This document shows, piece by piece, positions 58,641-64,000 of a DNA stretch of 64,000 nucleotides. Numbering within the stretch: position 1 is the stretch's first letter; each line of letters begins with the position of its first letter. Both the position numbers and the translations under genes were made by a program. Under the pieces are notes generated by a model. The model did no database searches and was not told where the DNA came from. It worked only from the letters and a program-made list of their open reading frames with translations. The stretch is from Erythroxylum novogranatense (lineage: Eukaryota > Streptophyta > Magnoliopsida > Malpighiales > Erythroxylaceae), in NCBI GenBank assembly GCA_029891385.1, contig CM057235.1, positions 23,491,120 to 23,555,119 on the forward strand. The letters are read 5' to 3'.

Positions 58641-59133
58641 AATCCATTTCAGATTTCATGGCACAAAGCCATGTTCCAGACTCTGAACTTTTCAAAACTT
58701 GTTCATAGGTAGTTGGCGCATCATCTCATATGAGCAATACGTCATTCTGTTCACTTACAAGAAATTCATATCTCTCGAACAAGCGGTCGTATCCTACTTA
58801 ACCTACTAAATTGTGTGTAGTAGAAGGTTGAACTGCTACCTCATCTATATGAGTTCGCTTTGATTGACGATTGATCTATGTTTGTTCGAGCATCTTGAAC
58901 TTCTCAAAGTTCAACTTTGCTCCCACTGTCCTCTTGTAAAAGAAACTCTTTCTTTAAGAAAACAGCATGCTTGGAAACAAACAACTTTTTTTCCTCAGCA
59001 AGGTAGAATTGATATCCCACGATATCCTACGAACAAACACTTATCAGATTTTGCATCAAGCTAATCTGACTGTGTCCGCTTCACATAAGCAAGACAACCC
59101 CAAACTTTCAGCTGAGAAAGATAGGGCTTTCAG

Positions 59134-59790
59134 TTAGTCCATATCTCCATATGGAGTAACCACAACTGTCTTTAATGGAACTTTGTTTAGCAAGTAAACA
59201 GCTGTCTCGAGCGCATATTCCCAAAACTGTGCAAAACCTATCATCAATCGCACCATGTCTAACAAGGTTCGATATCTCCTTTCAGCCACACCATTGTGCT
59301 GCGGCGTGTAAGGTGGAGTATACTGAGATAAAATCCCATTATCTCTGAGATAATCCAAAACTGTTGGTGTAAGCATTTTCCACCACGATCAGATCGTAAT
59401 GTATTCATACTTTTACCAAGTTAATTTTCTACTTCATTTCTGAATTATTTGAACTTTTCAAACGCTTCAGATTTGTATCTCATCAGATACAGATACCTAT
59501 ATCGTGAATAATCACCGATAAAAGTAATGAAGTAAAGACAACCACTTCTAGCATGGATGGACATCGAACCGCATACATCTGAATATATTAGGTCTAATAT
59601 TCCATTCACTCGTTCACCCTTTCCTTTAAAGGATTACTTAGTCATCTTGCCTAATAAACAAGATTCGCATGTGTCATATGATTCATAATCAAATGACCCT
59701 GAACATCCACTCTTATGGAGCTTAGCGATGCGTGTCTCATTTTATATGGCCAAGCCGATAATGCCATAAGTAAGTTTATTTTAAATTATC
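59134..59790 (-). pseudogene. C3b integrase (broken)
   Basis: The catalytic-Glu block is open at 59134-59376 (QYTPPYTPQHNGVAERRYRT). Upstream frames hold YFITFIGDYSRYRYLYLMRY (about 59480-59545), the first-Asp region and the CESCLLGKMTK zinc-binding region (about 59640-59680). Nearly identical to 51419-52060. Confidence 0.85.
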
Positions 59791-60149
59791 TCAATTATAT
59801 CTTTCCGCGTCATTGACATTCTTAATTGGATATGACATATCTCATATGTCAATTCCATTGCATAATGTACGAGTACCATAGAGCATTCCATTCGAACTAA
59901 TAGAACAACCATTGCTACTAAAAGTCCAATGGAAATCAGCTCTAATTAAACATAAAACATACAATATGTTCTTTGTTTAAAACAGGTACAAAATGTCAAT
60001 TATCCAATTTGAATACAAGCCCAGTAGGGAGTAACAAGACATAAGTGTCTACGGCTAATGTAGCAACTCTTGCTGCATTATCTACACGAAGGTCTAGTTC
60101 TCCTTGAATGAGCTGTCTACTGTCCCTGAGGCCCTGCATATCATTTCAT

Positions 60150-60345
60150 ATGTATGAGCCACAACCGGTATCTAATACCAATATGTTTTGATCAGGAATA
60201 GTATTAACCTTAATGACAAACATATTTGAAGAAGTAGAGGCATCTGATGCCTTCTTCTGCTTCAAGGATTCCAGATAGATTTTACAGTTTCGCCTCCAGT
60301 GGCTAGTCTTGCCACAATGAAAGCAAAATCCTTTTGGGGCAGAAT
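60150..60345 (-). pseudogene. C3b gag zinc knuckle and protease region
   Basis: Minus-strand GFCFHCGKTSHW at about 60305-60340 is the CCHC knuckle. IYLESLKQKKASDASTSSNM follows, then TIPDQNILVLDT and, one frame over, GCGSYI-like sequence near 60160. The protease Asp-Thr-Gly is split by a one-base shift at 60167-60172. Confidence 0.78.
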
Positions 60346-60425
60346 CTTTGGTTTTTCCTTGATGGCACTTTCCTTTGGTTTCTTGGCCTTTTTCTTCTTT
60401 GAACTAGAAGAAGAAGCATCCACCA

Positions 60426-61024
60426 TTAGCACTTGCTATCTCTCTTGATAGCTCCTTTCATTTTGAAAGCAGATTGATCACCAGAATTGTTGTGGATATT
60501 TGGTTTATCCGATAGGTTTATCACAAACTGTGAATAATCATCAGACAATCCAACCAGAATTAAGTCTCTACTTAACTCATAATCCATTACAAATCCTAAG
60601 GCATCCAATCTCTCAATATAGCCATTCATCTTCGTGGCATCTTGCATAGCGATATCCACGAGCCATCTTTGTTGTGAAGAGAAGCCTCGAGGTCTCGAAC
60701 CTTTCGCATCGAAGCTTGCTCATCAAACAGCTCTCTAAGATGAAATACTATAGAGTGAGCATCCATGGACTCGTGCTGCTTCTGCAACTCTGGTGACATC
60801 GAAGCAAGCATAAAGCAAGTATCCATATCACTGTCCTATAGATGCTTACAATATGCTTTCTGATCCTTATCAGAAGCATCGACAGCAGGTGCAACTGGAA
60901 GTGGAAAATCTAGGACGTATCCCAGTTCCTCAGATCTAAGAACAATTCTCAGATTCCTTAGCCAATCAAGAAAATTCAGTCCAGAATAGAGAGCGAAAAT
61001 TACATCGAAAACTTCTTCAATCAC
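60426..61024 (-). pseudogene. C3b gag (broken)
   Basis: Three open pieces: 60836-61024 (GLNFLDWLRNLRIVLRSEEL), 60626-60826 (MDTCFMLASMSPELQKQHES) and 60426-60659 (KMNGYIERLDALGFVMDYEL, LVGLSDDYSQFVINLSDKPN). Frameshifts near 60650 (AGCGATATCC versus AGCAGATATCC in C3a) and 60830 separate them. The layout is that of a copia gag ending in a Lys-rich stretch and CCHC knuckle. No clear initiating ATG is seen; the first piece begins at a GTG in an unbroken frame. Confidence 0.83.
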
Positions 61025-63146
61025 CTTAAACGCGATAGAGAGAAGGAATGATATAATAGAATTGCCTGCATGATCATAAGGACTTGCATGATATGCATGT
61101 GGCTCCCACTAGTTTCCTAGAATCCATAACCCTCTTTACGAATCCAGAGAAACAAAGTGACATAATGTCCTAGTGGGTCGATATCCGACATTGCTAAGAG
61201 TGACCTTGGGTTTACCCAACAAGCCACAACTTAGGTCAATCGGTAGGTATCGGTCATACCAATTGCATCATCGATAACCGACATTAAGAATGACCTTGGG
61301 TTTACCCAACAAGCCACCTTATGTCTCGGGAGGTATCAGATATACCAATTACATCTTAGACACAACTATCGATCAGTGCTATCAACTTGTTGATGTGTGC
61401 ACTTACATTGGGTATCAACTTTTTGATGCGCGTACATCCGATGTATGCTACCCAATTTCGCCTCATCACGTTGACCTTGAGTTTACTCAACAAACTAACG
61501 CTTCGGTGAAAACCAACCCATTAATCCGAAAATCTTATTTTCATGGTTCGAACATATCCGTATAGAGTGAGCTTGGGTTTACCCAACAACCCAACCCTAT
61601 AAGAACTCTGGTTCTTACCATATTAATGGAAGGCGTTAGTTTTCATATACCGAGGAGGGATTTCGAATTCTCAACTCCAAGCTGAAGGATCATAGTCGCT
61701 AGGACTATATGGAATGATTTAGGTTTCATCAATCACATTGAATCAATCCTTATAATCATCCATCATCCCACCTATGCATGCCACAAGTCGACTTTCATCA
61801 AATGCAAGTCGACTTATGCTTCGCCACACAAAGTCGACTTGTATGACACAAGTCGACTTATGTCATCTGCTCATGAACAAGTCGACTTACAAGGTACTAC
61901 AAGTCGACTTATACTGAGATCTTGAACAAGTCGACTTATTCTTCAAACAAGTCGACTTATCAAGAAAACAAGTCGACTTATCCAGAAAACAAGTCGACTT
62001 ATTCAGCGAACAAGTCGACTTATGTCCCATATAAGTCGACTTATCCAGGGAGATTGCTATTATATCTAATCGGCTAATTCCTCAATCCATGCAATTCCAA
62101 TTCACAATACCATTATACCTAGGGTAATATCTGTGAATTGATGCCTCAATGAACACTTCATTGATTCATGAATGCCTTAAATAGTCAAACTATATGAAAA
62201 GCTTGAAATGAGTCAAAACTCATTAATTTCCAAACAATTTAGGAACACCCAAATTATCATCCTAAGCATCTCTAGCTAGCACATACATTATCAAATTTAC
62301 TTCAGCACATGCCATAAAAAATATGACGGTCAAAACAAACAAGATAATGCAATATACTAACGAGACGCTATTGTGATCAATTAGGCATCCGAAAATTCTA
62401 GGATAAACAAATTCAAGCAATTCAGTTTGGCAATCATACTACATCAAGATAACACATTTTTAATCACATTAAAAATGGTGCAAGGCATTGGAACTGAAAA
62501 AGCACACTCAATCAAGCCAAGCAAAACAGTCCCAACAATTTTCACAAAACTGTCCAGTTCTGTACATTGCTCGAAATGATCAATGAAACAATTTGAATAA
62601 ATTCTGAGAAAATTGCATAGGTTAGTACATGTTCAGAACATGCTACATGAAGTTTTTCAGGATTTTAGGCCATCAAAAACTCAGTCAACCTAAATAAAAA
62701 AACCGATTCAAAATCTGTGTTCATCAGCACAGCAATTCCCAACAGCATAGAATAAATTCGTGAATAAATATCCAATCACCTTGAAATCCAATTTCCATGC
62801 TCACAGACATTCACCAGCATCTTAGAGACATGTAGGTGAAGGAAAATCCGAAAAAACATTTTTCTAGAATTTATTCTCGATTTTATACTCATGCCTGTTC
62901 CAGAATCGTTTCACAAAACAGCATCTGTAACCTTAGGGGATTAATTAGCAAAACTATATCAAATCAAATCGATAAATTCTCAAATTTCATAGACATATTC
63001 TCTAACATGTTATGAACAATTCTGGGCAGAAAAATTTCGAAAAGCATATCACAATATAAATTCGAAATCTGAACAGATAGCATGCATCAACAGAAAATTC
63101 CATTAGGGTTTCTGATCTCGCTTAGGTTTTAGCTTCATACGGGATA
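61025..63146 (-). other. C3b long untranslated leader
   Basis: About 2.1 kb between gag and PBS without a recognisable protein. It contains three CTTGGGTTTACCCAACAA-type phrases (61206, 61298, 61572), the palindrome array at 61782-62046, and long AT-rich sequence nearly identical to 54320-55410. Confidence 0.75.
61782..62046. repeat. Array of palindrome AAGTCGACTT in the C3b leader
   Basis: Twelve exact AAGTCGACTT copies within about 265 bp. Most are embedded in ACAAGTCGACTTAT; the last is ATAAGTCGACTTAT. Spacers are unrelated and of variable length. The motif is its own reverse complement and contains a CpG. Confidence 0.95.
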
Positions 63147-63165
63147 CCAGACGCTCTGATACCAC
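63147..63165 (-). promoter_or_regulatory. C3b primer-binding site
   Basis: The minus strand reads GTGGTATCAGAGCGTCTGG next to the LTR end ...TTTTCCTACA. TGGTATCAGAGC matches the initiator Met-tRNA site. Confidence 0.9.
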
Positions 63166-64000
63166 TGTAGGAAAATCCCGGAGGTACATCATATGTACCG
63201 CAGCGGAAAACAAAATTTTTGTTCCCAGGACTTTCCCGAATCCCAGGATCCAGGTATCGGTATGAAGACATCAACCTAAATAGCCAAAAGAGACTATCTC
63301 TAAAGGTGATCCACGCAGAGATCAGAAAACCTAACCGAGTCAAACCCCTTTGACCCGGGAATAGCTAGAACAGATTAAAGCCTGCTAGAGCCTACCTCTG
63401 TCCTGGAGAGCTTCAGACTGACGTTGGATTCTTGCTTTGGAGAAGAGAGAGATCGATGGTTTCTTAAGGATAAGAAGAAAAATGAACCTTTTCAATACAA
63501 AGCTTAACTATTAAGCTTTCATCTTCTCTTTTTCTCCAAAAACCTACGAACCATCCTCTCATTTTTCACCTTTTATATCTCTTATAACTTATTAAAGACA
63601 TATTGAAGCTTATGGTGGAGGAGGATCCACGTAAGCCACTCTTTATATATATATATATATATATATATAAAAGTTAAAAGATGAAAAGGCTTCCTCCTAT
63701 GGCTTCCACGTACATGTCTAATATATATATATAATAATTAATTAATTAATTACTTAATTAATTAATTAGAATATATTTGCTAAGGTCCAGTCCAACTGGG
63801 GTCGGTCCTACCGGCCTACTGGGCCCCGGTGCTGAAACAGCTCCGGAAACCTTTCTTAGCAATATCGATGTCGCGATCTCATCGGGACATATCCCAATCC
63901 CATCGGGATCCATTTAATCCTAATGCTCTCCATGATTGGAACTCTGTCTAATACTATTTTACAGATTCTCTGAAACACTCTTATGCGTGTGACCCTTTAG
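63166..64000 (-). repeat. C3b 5' LTR (runs off the window)
   Basis: Starts TGTAGGAAAATCCC and is collinear with 55430-56270. It is the 5' LTR of the minus-strand C3b element; the remaining 1.1 kb lies beyond the window. Confidence 0.9.

Larger units (their letters stand above)
57358..63165 (-). mobile_element. C3b: copia internal region, complete in layout
   Basis: Minus-strand order: PBS, long leader with palindrome array, gag, protease, integrase, RT, RNase H, PPT. Flanked by LTRs 55430-57357 and 63166 to beyond 64000, giving one full-length element of more than 8.5 kb. All domains are recognisable but frames are broken. Confidence 0.9.

Noticed and set aside
61782..62046. CRISPR array
   Set aside because: The repeated unit is only a 10-14 bp palindrome with irregular short spacers, in a plant retroelement leader.

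Overview
This window is repeat-rich plant nuclear DNA, most likely from a eudicot, though no diagnostic host gene fixes the species. Plant-type evidence: primer-binding sites complementary to plant initiator Met-tRNA, Ty1/copia and Ty3/gypsy-type LTR elements, a CACTA (En/Spm) transposase remnant, and a 5S-rRNA-carrying Cassandra-type TRIM. I found no intact host gene. Nearly all of the 64 kb can be assigned to transposable elements, and most coding capacity is broken by stops and frameshifts.

Region A (1-22 kb) is a four-level nest. A CACTA transposase gene fragment (173-1113, resuming at 21577) is interrupted by a minus-strand long LTR, L1 (1114-21576, duplication ATGAA). L1 is interrupted by a related plus-strand solo LTR, L2 (3001-17304, duplication ATTAG). 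L2 is interrupted by a complete minus-strand Ty1/copia element of SIRE type (3134-12602, duplication GATAG) that carries an extra ORF downstream of pol. L1 has an internal 2.3-kb tandem duplication, with about 180-bp and about 22-bp sub-repeats; its second unit preserves an unoccupied version of the L2 insertion site near 19.6 kb. Another LTR of the same family ends at 172.

Region B (22.3-31.3 kb) holds a Cassandra-like TRIM with two 5S-rRNA-like segments (22364-22877). It abuts a decayed minus-strand copia element (22878 to about 31345) whose gag zinc knuckle is split by a solo LTR (24603-26498) and whose leader carries a Tourist-like MITE (27513-27909).

Region C (31.9-50.9 kb) is the most unusual part: a head-to-tail array LTR-int-LTR-int-LTR-int-truncated LTR with a period of about 5.17 kb. 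Each unit is a huge LTR (about 4.54 kb) plus a tiny non-coding internal region (about 0.63 kb) with a PBS, a relic pol tail and a PPT. This looks like a non-autonomous Ty3/gypsy derivative with more than 85% of its length in LTR. L1 and L2 are diverged relatives. Each LTR has a GC-rich palindromic block and a duplicated LTR-end/PBS module.

Region D (31346-31938 and 50861-64000) is a second shared-LTR tandem array, of a minus-strand copia element (LTR about 1.93 kb, internal about 5.8 kb). The gypsy array sits inside its leftmost LTR, and a deletion fused the gypsy array to the copia RT. Its leader carries about 12 copies of the palindrome AAGTCGACTT, which recurs in its LTR.

Near-identical array copies differ mainly at CAG/CTG sites, homopolymers and the GC-rich block, so part of the apparent decay may be sequencing or consensus error rather than mutation.
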